Shown piece by piece: positions 45,893 to 58,444 of a stretch of 64,000 nucleotides of DNA. The DNA lies in assembly GCA_024509875.1 (NCBI GenBank), contig JAMPIV010010565.1:62001-126000 (forward strand), given 5' to 3'. Source of the DNA: Oreohelix idahoensis (lineage: Eukaryota; Mollusca; Gastropoda; Stylommatophora; Oreohelicidae). Numbering within the stretch: position 1 is the stretch's first letter; each line of letters opens with the position of its first letter. The notes beneath the pieces were generated by a model. That model made no database searches. It saw nothing but the letters and a program-made list of their open reading frames with translations, and was not told the DNA's origin. The position numbers were made by a program, and so were the translations under genes.

Positions 45893-47428
45893 TACTGTTC
45901 AAAAAAAGAAACGCATACCTACTGAAGGCATACACATAGCCATAATTTTGACATTCAATGGCTATTTTAATTTAATGAGTTAATTGTTCAAATTGCACAC
46001 AAGAATACCTTAGGGTTCAACCAATCAATTGACAGTTGTTTTGCATCTGGGTCACGAGAGTTTTTTTGGCGTACGGGCTTTCCCGTTAGTATGGTGTATG
46101 GCCTCCTCTTGCATCGATCAGCGACTGGCATCTCCTGGGCATGGATGCGATCAGACATCTGATGTGGGCCTGTGGGATGGCTGCCCACTCTTCCTGGAGT
46201 GCCTGGAACAGTTCACGACGATTGGCTGGAGCAAAGTCTCGGCGACAAACACGTCTATGCAGCTCATCCCACTGGTGTTCAATCGCACTCATGTCTGGAG
46301 ACAGGGATGGCCAGGGAAGGGTGAGAATGTTGTTGGCAGTCGGAACTGCGTGGTCAACCGTGCACAATGGGGTCTGGCGTTGTCCTGTTGAAACAGAGAC
46401 CTTTGGACAGCCAAAAGTGGAAGGACATGGGGTCGAAGAATTTCATTGACGTATCGTTGCGCATTCAAGCCTCCTTCAATGTGCACCAATTGACTCCTTC
46501 CGTTGTAACTGATCATTCCCCACACCATTGCACCTCCACCACCGTGCGGCGGAGCTTCATCAACGCAATTTTGGGCAAAACGTTCATTTCTCCTACGGTA
46601 GACCCTACGCCGTCTATCATGACGCTGCAACAAAAAGAAAGATTCGTCACTAAACCAGACACGTCTCAATTGATTGTCAGCTGCACAGGGACGATGCTGG
46701 TTGGCCTAAAGAAGTCGATTTTGGCGATGGCGGCGCGTAAGGACAGGTCCTCGGTGAGGTCGTTGTGTCCAAAGTCCAGCGTCATGCAGTCTATTCTGGA
46801 CAGTTTGATCAGACACATGACGTCCTGCAGGCAATGACTGGGCAGTTGAGGAAGCTGTTGTAAACCTGTCTCTGAGGTGACGAAGCCGAATAAAGCGATC
46901 CCCCGCTGCTGTTGTCACTCTGGGTCGTCCACTGCGATGCCGGTCTTCAACTGAGCCAGTGGCTTGGAACCGGTGCCAAAGTCGACTGATGGTACTCTGA
47001 TGCACGTTTAGCTGCCTGGCAACCTGACTTTGACTTTTGCCTTCATGCAGTCGGCCAAGAGCAATGTTCTTTAAATTTATCGATAAAGCCGCCATAAATG
47101 TCTGCTTGAAAACGAACTGAATTTTTTTGTGTGTAGCGTTATCCTCTTATAGGGTTTCAGTTGCGTAGTCAGTGAATAGTGTTCACCCCAAATTTTGTTG
47201 CTTTCACGTGCGCGCAACATGAGCTGTGGTCAAAAATTGCGTTATATACACTATTGACCACTGCGTTGTAACGATTACAAAAACGAACGCAATTCAGGTC
47301 AACACGTGCATTTGACACTGTAAAGAACATTTGAGGCTGGTTTTTATATACCCTAGCACCAAATTTTACTTACAAACTCATAAAAACGCGCCCTCGGATA
47401 GCTATGCGTTTCTTTTGTTTGAACAGTA
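45893..47428 (-). mobile_element. Tc1-like transposon, nearly complete
   Basis: 1536 bp with TA target copies (45891-45892, 47429-47430) and terminal inverted repeats beginning TACTGTTCAAA and sharing aagaaacgcata. Length is normal for Tc1. Confidence 0.92.
46086..47095 (-). pseudogene. Tc1 transposase (DD34E)
   Basis: N-terminal helix-turn-helix: GKSQSQVARQLNVHQSTISRLWHRF (47095-46706). The catalytic domain has VWFSDESFF (Asp), FQQDNARPHCA (Asp) and SPDMSAIEHQWDEL (Glu), so all three catalytic residues remain. Two lesions: an in-frame TAG at 46706-46708 where the family has Trp, and a frameshift near 46350 between the second and third boxes. It would cut and paste DNA at TA; this copy is dead but young. 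Confidence 0.9.
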
Positions 47429-47681
47429 TAGATTTAGCTTTGAGAAGCTCCTCGCTCCAGAGCCTACAATTACCGGAATAGGAAGATTCAAATTGCTACA
47501 AATAAATGTAAGAATGCTGGTCATCGATTGTATATGCTTCTTCTTCTTCTTCGATCCTTAACCACCGACCGTCAAAGCAGTCAGTGGCCATCACGCCTAG
47601 TGGCGTCTTGTAGGGCAACAACAAATTGATTCCACTTTGCACGGTCGGTGGCCATCCTTCGTACAGTGCCCCAACTCTGGT

Positions 47682-49130
47682 TCATTCTTTGCATCTCAGC
47701 CTCCACAGTCCTCCGCCAAGTTGTTTTTGGTCGGCTCTCTTTAGCTTTCCTTCAGGGGTCCAAAGCATAGCTGTTCTTGTGATGGCATCGGGGTCTCTTC
47801 TGAGGACATGACCAACCCAGCTCCAGCGTCTGCCAGCTATGATGGTATGCATGTCCTCTTGTATGCTACGAGTAAGCAGATCTTGGTTGGTGATGGTATT
47901 CGGCCAAAAGATTCGGTGAATTTTTCTTAGGCATGTTCTGTGAAAAGAGGACAATTTTGACATTTCTTTCTCTGTGACTCTCCAGCATTCCGCACCATAG
48001 AGAAGCACAGAAAGCACGCAACTCTGGTATAATCTTAATTTTGTGCTTGTGCTGTATTGGGAGGACTTCCAGATGTTATTTAGGCTAAAGAAGGCTGTTC
48101 TTGCCTTATTCATTCTGATGTTGATGTCTTTGCCTGCCCCACCATCTGGTGTTACTATGAGCGTCATGACCTCAGACTTCTTTAAATTGATGTTCAAGCC
48201 CACCTGCTGGCTAAATTTATTAAGTCTATCCGTTTTTTCCTGGATGTGTTGATGTGAATGTGCCAGCAGTGCAATGTCATCTGCATATTCCAGATCTTCC
48301 AATGTTGAAAATGTAGTCCATCTTATTCCTCTTGGACTGCCCTCTGTTGTCTGGCGCATCACCCAGTCTATGACTGTTAAAAATAGAGTGGTTGATAAGG
48401 GGCATCCCTGTCGTACTCCTGTCTTCACCTCGAAGGTTAGGTTGCTCTGCCCAACACTACACGTAAAGTTGGCATAGAGGCTTTTTATGATTGACACTAT
48501 GGGGAGCCGCGCTGGTGTAATGGCTTCGGCGTTGTACTGGCGACCAGGTGTTCATGGTTCAAACCCGGGCGTCAGCGTTTGAAGAAATGTTTACGGCCGG
48601 AAATTTGACTGAATAGCCTGAACGGCTCCTGTAATAAACCCTCTGTGGATGGGAAGGAGCGAAGCTCCTGACCGGGTTGGAAGGAAAGTCCTCAGGTTCC
48701 CCAGCCTCGCAATGACATGTCATTGGGCCGAATAACTGTTCCCCGAAGGGCTCAAAGCCCAAGTGCGCTTTAAAAAAAAAAAAAAAAAAAAAAAACAAAA
48801 AAAAAAAAAAAAAAAATGATTGACACTATGCAGCTTGGAATTCCATAAGCCCTCAGTATTTTCCATAAACTGTCCCTATGTATGCTGTCAAAAGCCTTTT
48901 CAAAATCAACAAAATTTATGTAAAGCTGTCTTTGCCATTCTGAGCACTGCTCTATAATGTTCCTGAGAGTGAATATATGGTCTACACATCTTCTGTTCTT
49001 TCTAAATCCTGCTTGTTCCTTCCTCAGTTTGTAGTCTACTGCCTTTGAAATTCTCTGTATAATTATCCTGCCTAGTATTTTGCTGGGAACTGAGAGAAGA
49101 GTGATTCCTCTCCAATTATTGCAGTCTGAA
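47682..49130 (-). pseudogene. RTE copy 2 reverse transcriptase
   Basis: 49127 to 48830 matches copy 1 from SDCNNWRGITL to GIPSCIVSII. After the SINE, the frame 48497-47682 runs from SIIKSLYANF through GVRQGCPLS and YADDIALLAH to WVGHVLRRDPDAI. Compared with copy 1, about 18 codons are missing between EVMTL and IVTPDGG. Near 47735 a frameshift alters the KRGQPKTTW region. Otherwise nearly the same protein, so both copies are recent. Confidence 0.88.
48501..48815 (+). mobile_element. tRNA-derived SINE
   Basis: A box TGGTGTAATGG (48513-48523) and B box GGTTCAAACCC (48556-48566), both good, with a long poly-A end (48772-48815). Target duplication atgattgacactat (48487-48500 and 48816-48829), with RTE copy 2 continuing on both sides. 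Confidence 0.93.
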
Positions 49131-49141
49131 ATTGTATATGC

Positions 49142-50280
49142 AAGCAACTGTTATTAGAAGGTTTCTGGAGGAAGATGAGAAGCACTGCAGTAAGATGTAG
49201 GGTGGATGGATTTGAAGGAAAAAAAATCGAAAATAACTGATTTGTCTTACTAGGACAAAAGATAAAGAAAATAGCCAACGTTACGGTCACAATGCCTTCG
49301 TCTGGGAAAGGAAAGAAAGCGAGGGCCAAGTAGTAAACATGAGAATACAGGAGGTTACTAGTCAGATGGAAGAACTGGCTTTAACGATGCCGGTTGTTCA
49401 CAAGTACGTAGTCATTTATGTCAATTAAGTTTACTGCTTAAACTGTCGTTTTCCTGCACTAGTGTCTATGTCAAGTGGTGCAAGTCTCGTTTTGGTCCCC
49501 CCCCCCCCCCCCCAATTCCGTACTCCCCCAATTCTCTTATGAGGGTCAATGTTATGCTATTTAGTTGTATCACACTATGATTTCCACAACTGTTTTCAAA
49601 TGTAGCCCCCCCCCCCCCCAGATCACACTCGGTGCGCGCAGCGAGCCGAAGAGCTGGCTGGGGGTGACACTACAAAGTTTCGAGCTCAGTAACTTTGATG
49701 GGAATAGTAAACGCTCTAACTATTCAATCACTTCACGCTCCCACCACGGGCATGGAGGATTAGAAATTGCGATTATGCTTTATGTCTAAAATTACCACCA
49801 GGATGTTGACTGTTTTCGCCGGAAGGCCCCCCCATCTGTGACGTTTTACTTACGTACTTGTTAAACACACAGGTAGAAAGATGGCAGCTATGACAGGAAC
49901 GTCACTACTTATATGTGTGACAGTATTGGTGTCAGGTTGGTGAACAAATAAATTTAACATTCAAATTGTCAAGTGCAGTTACTAGGTACTGGTAGTTAAA
50001 GAATGGTTTATGTTTAATAAGTATTACAATCGAAATAACTGGCAAAGATTGAAGATTTATGATTAACGTTTCAAAACTTAGGACACGGAAGTGCTTTAAT
50101 TGGCTGCATTTGGCACAATACTTTGCAGACGTCCATAACCACAATTCAGTATTTTGAAGTGTTGCTGTTATAATATCTTTAGCAGAAAGTTAATGAGAGG
50201 AATAACCCCCCCCCCCCCTCCTCATTTTTCAGAGTTAATTGATTTTTATTAAAAGCCTGCTCAAGTTCTTTGTGCATTAG
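49142..50280. other. Penelope 3' remnant and unassigned DNA
   Basis: A third hammerhead-like motif sits at 49278-49304 (minus strand, CAGACGA ... GUAACGU) in a Penelope-like context, gacaaaagataaag before and gggaaaggaaag after. The rest is unassigned, with poly-C runs at about 49497-49514, 49606-49619 and 50207-50218. Confidence 0.45.
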
Positions 50281-50587
50281 CCTACGTAGACTTACCATAA
50301 TATTTTTTTCTCAAACCGGGACAATTTCGAGAATTTGCTCGAAACAGAAAGTGAGCGCCTTCTATGCGATTTTAGACAGAGAGAAGTATATTCAGCTAAG
50401 TACTTATGATTCAAAAAGGCTAAGTAATGGAGTGGTTAACAAAAAACAACAATTATGTAGTAATAATTTTTAATTGCTCTTAACTGAACATAGGCCTAAC
50501 TTATTATTAAAAAGTTATTAATATTTATCACTAGCGTGAAATTTCTTTAAAAATTCTTTGTTATTTTTAATCGCTTCGAAAAATTCA

Positions 50588-50824
50588 CTACAATTTTAGT
50601 TTACAATTAACTTTGCAGCACAATAAAGCTTTTACAGTTGATTCAGCCATTCTACATCTTTCTTCAGACCATATGTTATTCATTATTGAGAATATCCTTT
50701 CAACAGGTGCAGATGTGCCTGGCAGGCTGAAAATGTATTCTATAATTTGGACAAGATTGGGCAATGAAATGTTCGGTACTGGTCTAGAAAGCGGGCCCCA
50801 GACTTTTTCCGAGAAACGAAACAC
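50588..50824 (-). pseudogene. hAT transposase C-terminus (dimerisation region)
   Basis: IIEYIFSLPGTSAPVERIFSIMNNIWSEERCRM is the hAT C-terminal dimerisation motif, including the VER with the catalytic Glu. It is separated from the rest of the transposase by the Merlin insertion. Confidence 0.87.
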
Positions 50825-51021
50825 AATTTACTAAATGGTAAACAAAATATGTATCGTATGAGGGGGAGATAACCCAACCGTCTTGCCGTTGTTTTGCAAA
50901 GGGGGAGATAACTGTGCATACTTAGTGATACTCAGTGATTGTTGATTGTTAACTTTGATAGATATTCAGGCCCTGAAAAGGACCGTAGCTGGCAGCCGTA
51001 GCTGGCATAAAAATGCAATGT

Positions 51022-51906
51022 CTATTCTGGAGGCCAGTAAAGTGAAATGTCCTCAAGGATAGCTTCAAATACATTTCTAGTTGTAGGTACTCTCGACCTC
51101 CACATAAACTCGGCTAGGTAGGTTTTCAGATGTTGTCTAGCTGTACCTCGATGTTTTTTATTTCTCCACTTAGCGCTGCCCCACATTCTTTCCACTGTTT
51201 GCGTGTGTACTCCCGTGTCTGGATCAATAAAATTGTATCTGTGGTTGACTTGAAAATGAGAAAATCCAGATGCCTCGATGTCAGCGCTTCTGTACCCTCT
51301 CCATGAGTCAGAATAGATGGTTGAACCTTCCTTGATATGTTCAACTATTGCTTTTAAGAGAGTTGCTGCGCTCCTATCTGGGATTGGCACCAAGAAGACT
51401 TCACTTGTTTCGCGACACACTCCTCCAAAAATCCATTGTTGCGGTAGGATTCTTCCAGTGTTGTTTTTCCGTTTCGAAAATAAACTCTCATCGATTTCAA
51501 CAATGTGACCCTCACCTCCAATCTGACAATGTTGCACTTTTGAAAGAGAAAAGACGCATACTTCACGTAAGAATGCATTCCATTCCACAACAGTTGTTTT
51601 GGAAATAAGCAGTTCCCTAGCACATACTTTCACTGAGGTTGACTCATGGCTCCAGTAATAGATAAACGAGATAACGTTCACTAGGGATAGTTTCGTGGAC
51701 TGCAAACACGTGCCACTACGTAGCTCTCTTCTCTCCTTATGCTTCCGTTCCCTGCAGATCCATCTTATTCTGCCAGCGGTGTAACAATGAAGTTTCATTT
51801 CATGGCCAAGAGTACAAATTCTTTCAGCCGGCAATATGCCACGCGCTTGTAAAAATTTGACAGTGTCATTTTCAGTGCGTGGCAAGATCGATAAATTGAA
51901 CTCCAT
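51022..51906 (-). CDS. Merlin/ISXO2-like (IS1595-type) transposase, intact
   Basis: 294 codons from Met 51906 (MEFNLSIL) to the stop; the frame is open back to 52080, but those first 58 codons overlie hAT sequence. An N-terminal region with CRERKHKERRELRSGT and a helical section is followed by the DDE domain: HIVEIDESLF (Asp), QWIFGGVCRETSEVFLVPI, STIYSDSWRGYRS (Asp), VNHRYNF and HTQTVERMWGSAKWRNK (Glu), then LAEFMWRSR. These are the ISXO2-type motifs shared by bacterial IS1595 and eukaryotic Merlin. No stop or frameshift. Terminal repeats were not found, so mobility or domestication cannot be told. Confidence 0.83.
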   Translation of the reverse strand: MEFNLSILPRTENDTVKFLQARGILPAERICTLGHEMKLHCYTAGRIRWICRERKHKERRELRSGTCLQSTKLSLVNVISFIYYWSHESTSVKVCARELLISKTTVVEWNAFLREVCVFSLSKVQHCQIGGEGHIVEIDESLFSKRKNNTGRILPQQWIFGGVCRETSEVFLVPIPDRSAATLLKAIVEHIKEGSTIYSDSWRGYRSADIEASGFSHFQVNHRYNFIDPDTGVHTQTVERMWGSAKWRNKKHRGTARQHLKTYLAEFMWRSRVPTTRNVFEAILEDISLYWPPE

Positions 51907-52106
51907 GTTGATACAAAGGCGGTCGGATCGTCGAATGGGCGGTTGATACAAAAGTCGGATCGGGTTTTTCAAAAAGAACTTTGCTTTCTTAAATGTTCTT
52001 TTCTTGAAAACTGAATAGTTGTTGTCGCAAACTTGTATTTTTCCAAATGTCATAGTTTGCAGACCAAAAACCTTTTGCAATCACCACTTCATCAAACAGT
52101 TCATCC

Positions 52107-53880
52107 AAGTTTATTGCACTATTTGCAAGAGTTTCATTAATTTTTTTCACCTGATGCTTCAATTTCAGACCATGTTAATTCATTGTTGTTTATCCAAATA
52201 AAAGATTCTGCTCCACCAAAACTGTTTTCCCATAGCTCAATGTAAGAAAGACATTGGTCATAAAATTTTGTAAACTCTTGTAGGATTGCCAAAGATGCAG
52301 CAATAGAGAATGCAGTCAGTGACCCATAGCTTGACTGCTTGCGTCAGGGTCAGCGAACCAGAGCTGACCAAGACCCTACTCCACCTCCACGTGGTGGTCC
52401 TGGAAACAGGCTGCATCACTGCAGTCTGGCTGAGAGAGTAGGGATCGAAGAGGGAAGGCAAACCCGGTCCCAAAAAATGCTGTGCTGAAGTCGGATGTGT
52501 CGGCCGAAAGGCGCAGATATCGCAGCTCCGATGTAAACAGACACAACGCAACCAACGTCCTTTTCAGGACGAACGAGGAAGAAGAAGAAGAAGTATTAAT
52601 ATTAATACTTCCATGATTTTTCCAGTATTCTTAAAAGCTTTTTTTGCTTCTTGAGGTATAAATTTATTATCACGCCTTTCCTCAAGATTTGTTTTCAATT
52701 TTTAAGTTCACTAACAATATCAGTTGCACTTGCTTTTGTACTTTCCATAATCAAGGTAGATTTGTTAAACAATGTGAGTTGCCCTTGCACAAACCACAAA
52801 TACATTTCACCACAATCATTATCAAAGAACTGTGGACAGTGTTCTTGTGAAATAAAATATGATTTCAGTCCCTCATAGATTTCAAGTATTCTGTCGATAG
52901 CTGGAAGTAGCGAAAGAAAACGGGTATTGCCATGTTGAAGAACCTTTTTATACTCGACATCTACAAATTCACAGAACTCTTTTAGTTGAGTTACTTGAAC
53001 CGTATAAATGTGGAAATATTTATAAGTTTTGACCACTAAAGCTTCTATTTCAATAGGTAGAACATCAACTGCAGTTTGAAGACAGTTGTGAACGACGTGA
53101 GCACCGCAACCATTGCCCACAATATTTCTTCCTAGTTCCTTCTTCACTCGACTGTAAATATTGTTTTCTCCTCTCCGTTTTACACCTCCAAAATTGGTAT
53201 TGCGGCTATCTCCACAAAATCCAATAATTTTTTTTGTTATATTATGGTTTTTGATAACTGACATTAAATAGTTTGTCAATATTTCTGCAGTTTCACCGGG
53301 AACTGATTGAAAGTCTAAAAGTTTAACTTTTACTCCACAATCTGGTACAAAATACTGCACAACACATGGCACAGTTTTAATTTCTTTCCTGTTGGAAGCA
53401 TCAATTGATATTGTCACAAAATTTGTTTTGTTTAAATCTTCACAAAGTTGCTGAAACAACAATGGCTCAATCACATTAACAATGACAGCTTCACATTTTG
53501 GTCTGGCTAGTCTAAACTTTGTTTAAAAAAACTTTGATATCAATTTAGATGAACAATCGGCAGACTTGCAGCTGAGATTGTGAATAGCAACATGAGATGC
53601 AAAAGTTGCTTCTTTAGCAGCTGTTAAAAATTCTTTGTCACATGGATCGGCACTTTTAAAATATGACAATATTTTTGAGGAAGTTCCTGCCGCTGCTAAA
53701 CTAGCCTTATGTCTCGCACATTTCAAGTGATTTTTGATGTCCGAACGCCCACCATGAGCCACCGAAAATTCTGAAGAACACTGTTCGCATTTCACTTTGT
53801 CAATATGACCACAAACTTTTTTCAAAAATGGATAATCCTTCTTAATTCATCCGTAAATACACAGTTTCTTTTTGGCAATT
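52107..53880 (-). pseudogene. hAT transposase N-terminal and catalytic part
   Basis: From about 53880: CVFTDELRR, a one-base frameshift near 53850, then a BED-like zinc finger (KCEQC ... HLKCARH) to 53523. An in-frame TAA (53523-53525) precedes RLARPKCEAVIVNVIEPLL and the catalytic region: VTISIDASN (Asp), IGFCGDSRNTNFGG (Asp) and CGAHVVHNCLQ. SINE2 interrupts it; after that LYIELWENSFGGAESF and INLDELFDEVV lead to the Merlin insertion. Inactive. Confidence 0.82.
52290..52593 (+). mobile_element. SINE2 copy 2
   Basis: Same sequence as 10018-10324 with scattered changes, ending in GAAGAAGAAGAAG. It is inserted in the hAT coding region. A target duplication is not obvious here; the left edge may be truncated. 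Confidence 0.82.
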
Positions 53881-54235
53881 TGGGGGTTAAATTAATTTAA
53901 TGTACAGTACAAAATAATTGCAAACAACACGCCGAAAACAAACAACGACTCGAGTAAATTACCTTCGCAATCTGACAGAATTCAACTAAGATTGCGCATG
54001 CGCGGTGGCTGCGCAACTGACTTGTGACACTGCGTACTAGGCCAGTGTTAAAGTTGGGTTTTCGTGTTGCCTAATTGCCATTTTCCGAGGCTGCACTTTT
54101 TGACTTTGTGTATATTCGGCACTTTTTAATTTTTTCCAAATAACCGGGACAAAATGACGAACTGGCCGGGACCATACCTTCAAACCGGGACATTCCCAGT
54201 CAAACCGGGACGTATGGTAAGCCTAAGCCTACGTA

Positions 54236-54607
54236 TTATTTTCTCCATGTTAAATGTGTCTAGTCCAGCCAGCACTTATATAGTTTTTTTTTTTTTTCTC
54301 ATTGCCTCTGGAACTGGCAAAGATTTTGACAGCATTTTTTTTTTTTTTTTATATTAATGAAGAAAAATATCCTGTTCAACCTCTGATGGGTTATAATTAG
54401 GATATATATATATTGTTTTTAATTCCAAATATTATGAACAACTGCCGATATGAAAAAGTGGGAACAAGAATAATATTAAAGTGGAGGGGTGTAAAGGCCT
54501 GGTGGTTCCAGTTATATAACTGGCTTTAACAGATATTTAATTGACTTTCATGTGTTAAAAGTCATATGCATTATAAGAACAGCATCAGACCTTCACATTC
54601 CCAGCCA
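54236..54607. other. Unassigned, T-rich
   Basis: T homopolymers at about 54284 and 54337; nothing else recognised. Confidence 0.5.
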
Positions 54608-55433
54608 CTATATATTAACATTTGTTCGTGTTAAATATTGTTTGACTATATTATGCTGTTCCCTAGGTCTGTTTATTCTTAACACTTCTTCTATATTTAT
54701 AGGTAAGTTGGATGCTTGCAAACAATCTAATATTGGTATTCTCATTTGTTCATACCTCTTACATTTTAACAAGAAATGTTCTATATTATTGTCTTGAAGA
54801 CATCCTGCACAGTAAGGTTCCTCTATTCTGACATAGACTTTTCCCAGCTGTAGTCTGAGAAGTTTCTTATTACTGGGAATTTTCAGTTCCCCAGATATCT
54901 GACATTTTCTTGTTGGAGCCTTGAACATCTTATAAGCATGTCTTCCTTTCAGATTGTTATCCCACTCTGCTTTCCATTCATCTGTTATTAAATCTTTAAT
55001 TAAGCTCTTAATCTCTGATTTACACGTCCCTACATTTATTAGATTTTTATCAGATCTACCTTTCTTGGCTTCTTTATCTGCCTTTTCATTTCCTTCTATG
55101 CCAACATGTGAAGGTATCCAAGCAATTAAGACTGAACATCCTCTGGAATATAAGTATGTAGTAGCCAGAAATATCTCCTCTGCTATATCAGGTCTACTAC
55201 ATTCTCGTAAGTTTCTAAGTGCTTTAATTGTTGAAAGAGAGTCAGTTAAAACTGTTAGATTTTTGGGAGGGTTATTAGAGAATATTTCTAGTGCTTTTAG
55301 TATTGCCACCATCTCTGCAGTGAAAATGGATGTATTTTCCATGATGCTATATTCTTTTGCCATTTTTGATATTGGAATATATATTCCTATTGTAGTAAAA
55401 TCTGTGAGATAATCGCTTATTTCAGTAAGATTT
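54608..55433 (-). pseudogene. LINE RNase H tail, open frame
   Basis: 251 codons from an internal Met at 55363; the frame can be followed to about 55410. RNase H motifs: FTAEMVAILKAL (Glu), VLTDSLSTIKAL (Asp) and IAWIPSHVGIEGNEKADKEA (His, Asp). The end has YCAGCLQDNNIEHFLLKC, a zinc-knuckle-like cluster. It is the 3' end of a 5' truncated LINE of a type unlike LINE A or B. The first RNase H Asp is missing. Confidence 0.82.
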
Positions 55434-58400
55434 TAGTCCTATGATGAATAAATACACCAGCTCTCAGGTGTCTGACGGGTTTCATCTTCATCGCCAGTAG
55501 GGCGATCCTTTTTGTGCAGTGGGAATGCTAAGAAATGACCAGCCGTAAAAATCTAACACGCTTTAGTTTCGGTTTCGAAAACGTAGAAAAGAAAAAAACC
55601 TTTTAACATCTCGCCGATCTGCTGCATGAAACGGGGGGGGGGGGGGGGGGCTTGTGACCAGCCGTAAAAAATCTAACATGCTTTAGTTTCGTTCGAAAAC
55701 GGAACGAAACGGGGTTTGTTGGGTGGGAAGGGGGCGGCGGGGGGGGGGACGGACGGACTTGTAATTAACAACTTGCCAACTGTGAGACCAGACTGGCATT
55801 TGAATCAACGTAATATGTTAACTTTAACACTAACATTTGTAATAATTCGGACATTTCACAGTAGTAAGAACGAGGCGATTGTAAATATTAACGCAAAACA
55901 CTACCAAAGTTTTGAAAAACCCCTCTTCGTTCTGCACGCGGTCTCTTTAATATAAACACGCTGTGGGCAAAGCCAGCAGAGGCAAACACACAGACAAAAT
56001 TTTATTTCCTCCTAGCGGTAGTATTCTGACGTCACTCAAACTAGTTGGTTCATTTGAATAGTGAAGAAAATGTTAGAGACAGGGAGGGAAGATGGCCGAC
56101 TTGTGTAAAATTTATATTTGACGATTGACAGTGACAAAATTGAAAATCTAAACCATACTGAAACTGAATATAAAAATCATATGGTAGTATAGCTTGGAGT
56201 CCCCTGAGCAAAAATATGGTAGTCCAAGTATTAGCCAAGTTGTTGAGAAAATACTAAATGTCTACGGACGCTTGACCAGACAGACTGTTGTTCTTGCTCG
56301 TTATACATAATGTTGTTGGGGACGCTAGTTTAAAAAAAAGAGGCATTGTAGTAATTCAAATTCTATTAGTTGGTATAGGAGTGAAAGGGGAGAGATAGGA
56401 AAAATGTAACTAAAAAACGAACACAGACTGACGAATGGACTACGAGGCACATAGTTTGTTTGGAATTGTTTTGTTTTTTTTTCAAACTAAATTTAAAAAG
56501 TTGTAGTAGTGCCTTCTTTCATTGGTCGGCTCTAATAGATATTGGCAAAAGGCATAGTGGTCTCGGAGCCATTTGACTAGAAACTTTGATTCAAACACTT
56601 ACGTTGAGATCAGATGTGATAGCTTGTAAAATTAAATACAAATTCACTATCTGGGCGGGGCAGAGCAAAACTGAGGCCATATTCTTTGCCAGTCAACGTT
56701 ATTTGTGACATATTTCTTTGAACTAGTGGTAAGAATGCTTTATGTATTTACATGCTTGATTAAAACTGAAAAAGTCAGATACTGCTGTGGAAGAGTGAAG
56801 GACATGCCGGAAGCAAACTTTATTGAGTCCTCACATTGAACTGTATTTGACTGTTGCATATTATTATGATTTTGTATTAATATTTTGTATTGGAAATGTT
56901 AGGAAGCCTCTGTGTTCTATGAACACTTTTCAACAAGGCCTAGATCGCTTATAAGTTAGAAAAGAAAAAGAAAAGAAGAAAATCATATATAAGGAGATGT
57001 GGTTACTCCACATTATTGCATTGAAGCAAACTATGTAAAAGTACAGTGGCGTATCTGCCATAGGGACCTGTGGTGTGGTCACAGAAGGGTATGAGTCATA
57101 AATTAGGGGCTGATGCACATGAATGCGCAAGAGGCTGACCCCATACCGTCATGTATAGATAGGGATAAGAAGTTGTGATCAGGTTGAAAAGGCCAGGGTG
57201 TCTTTTTATTGCAGAGTTTTTATTTCCTGTTACCATCCGGTGACAGGAAACCTGATGAGTGGGTGTAAAGTCTCCATTAAAAAGTTTAAGCTGTCAGCTG
57301 ATAGCCTGAAGGAGCTTACGTGTGGGTGCTGATCGACATTGTCTCTACATTGATATACTGACTTATATTCGACCTACGAAGAATCCCAGGTGACATGTTA
57401 TCATCTGGGACCTCTGACATTTCATCCTAAGAAAATAATTCCTATCAAAATAACATTGAATTATATGGGGCTTGATGTAAACAACAGCTCCTCATAACAT
57501 ATGACAATCACTAACAACTAGTAAAGTTTGATTCTGTGAATACACCTATAGGAACTCTATATTAACATATATTCATAGGACAAAGAGTCCATATTTTAGT
57601 TACCACATTATATGTAAATATATTTCCTCATTTTCAAAGACCTGTCCAAAAGAAGTTGGCGGGGCAGGCAGATTAAATTGTAAAAAGAAAAAACATTCAA
57701 ATTTTAAAAGAAAATTTTAACCACTGTCTTATTCATTGTATTATAGTGAGTTAAAGTGTATTGTGTTGATGTACCATCATCTTCATTTCACCCCTAGACA
57801 CTAAAGACATCATACACCAGCCACTAGAATCAAAATACGGACTGTGTGAGATCTAGGGAGGTAGCGTTAGGTTCCCTGATCAATATATCATCATCATTCC
57901 TTTTATAGTCATGGACCTACATGTGCTTGACCTCCCACAGTTAACACAGACACAACTATCTTTCTTGTTAGGTATAACATCTTAACCTCCCCAGCAAAAA
58001 TTACATTTGATACACCTATCCCCAATTTGCCATCCTCTGCCTTGGATCTATCTTTGTACACAGTAATGCTGTCTTTTGATATTTGTTGTATAAATTTATT
58101 GGCTGTAAGTACTTGTAATAACTATTTAGTGGCAGCAGAAAAAGAAAGGAAAGAAACATGCATCATAATGAAGTCTTTCAACAACTCTGGTTCATATTCA
58201 GTAGATTATTTTTACTCAAAGAATAAGCTAATGCTACCTAAGGCGTGTCATAAGAAATTAATGTGAAGTAGTGAATCTGGCTGGTTATATCATGTAAAAC
58301 AGATTGTTACAGAAACCACTGTTACAGAAACCACTGTTACAAAAACCACTGTTACAGAAACCACCATTGCAGAATTACATACATTCTTTGGTGCAGGCTT

Positions 58401-58444
58401 CGTACAATGGAACCACCTGCAGTAGTGGTTATATTAATAGTTGG
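55434..58444. other. Unassigned non-coding DNA with repeats and G runs
   Basis: A 40-bp direct repeat (tgaccagccgtaaaaa..., 55535-55574 and 55655-55695) brackets a G18 run (55633-55650). Another G run lies at about 55738-55748. No coding domain recognised through 58444. Confidence 0.55.
58303..58363. repeat. 15-bp tandem repeat
   Basis: Four to five copies of actgttacagaaacc. In one frame it reads VTETT repeats and continues IAELHTFFG, but no longer gene is supported. Confidence 0.85.

Larger units (their letters stand above)
47538..49130 (-). mobile_element. RTE-like LINE copy 2
   Basis: Target duplication attgtatatgc (47527-47537 and 49131-49141). It starts in the RT fingers (DCNNWRGITLLS) and ends with the same double hairpin and GAA tail as copy 1. 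A tRNA-SINE splits it at 48501-48815. Confidence 0.9.
50289..54227 (-). mobile_element. hAT transposon with nested Merlin ORF and SINE2
   Basis: 8-bp target duplication cctacgta (50281-50288 and 54228-54235). The ends share CTTACCATA, and subterminal copies of ccgggac occur at both sides (50318, 54140-54212). It holds a split BED-type hAT transposase on the minus strand. A Merlin/ISXO2-type gene and a SINE2 interrupt it. Confidence 0.85.

Noticed and set aside
51022..52080. Bacterial contamination by an IS1595 element
   Set aside because: It is nested in a eukaryotic hAT with an intact target duplication, and Merlin elements carry the same domain.
58303..58430. piggyBac transposase start (VTETT repeats then IAELHTFFG)
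   Set aside because: The match is only about ten residues with no further piggyBac motif downstream.
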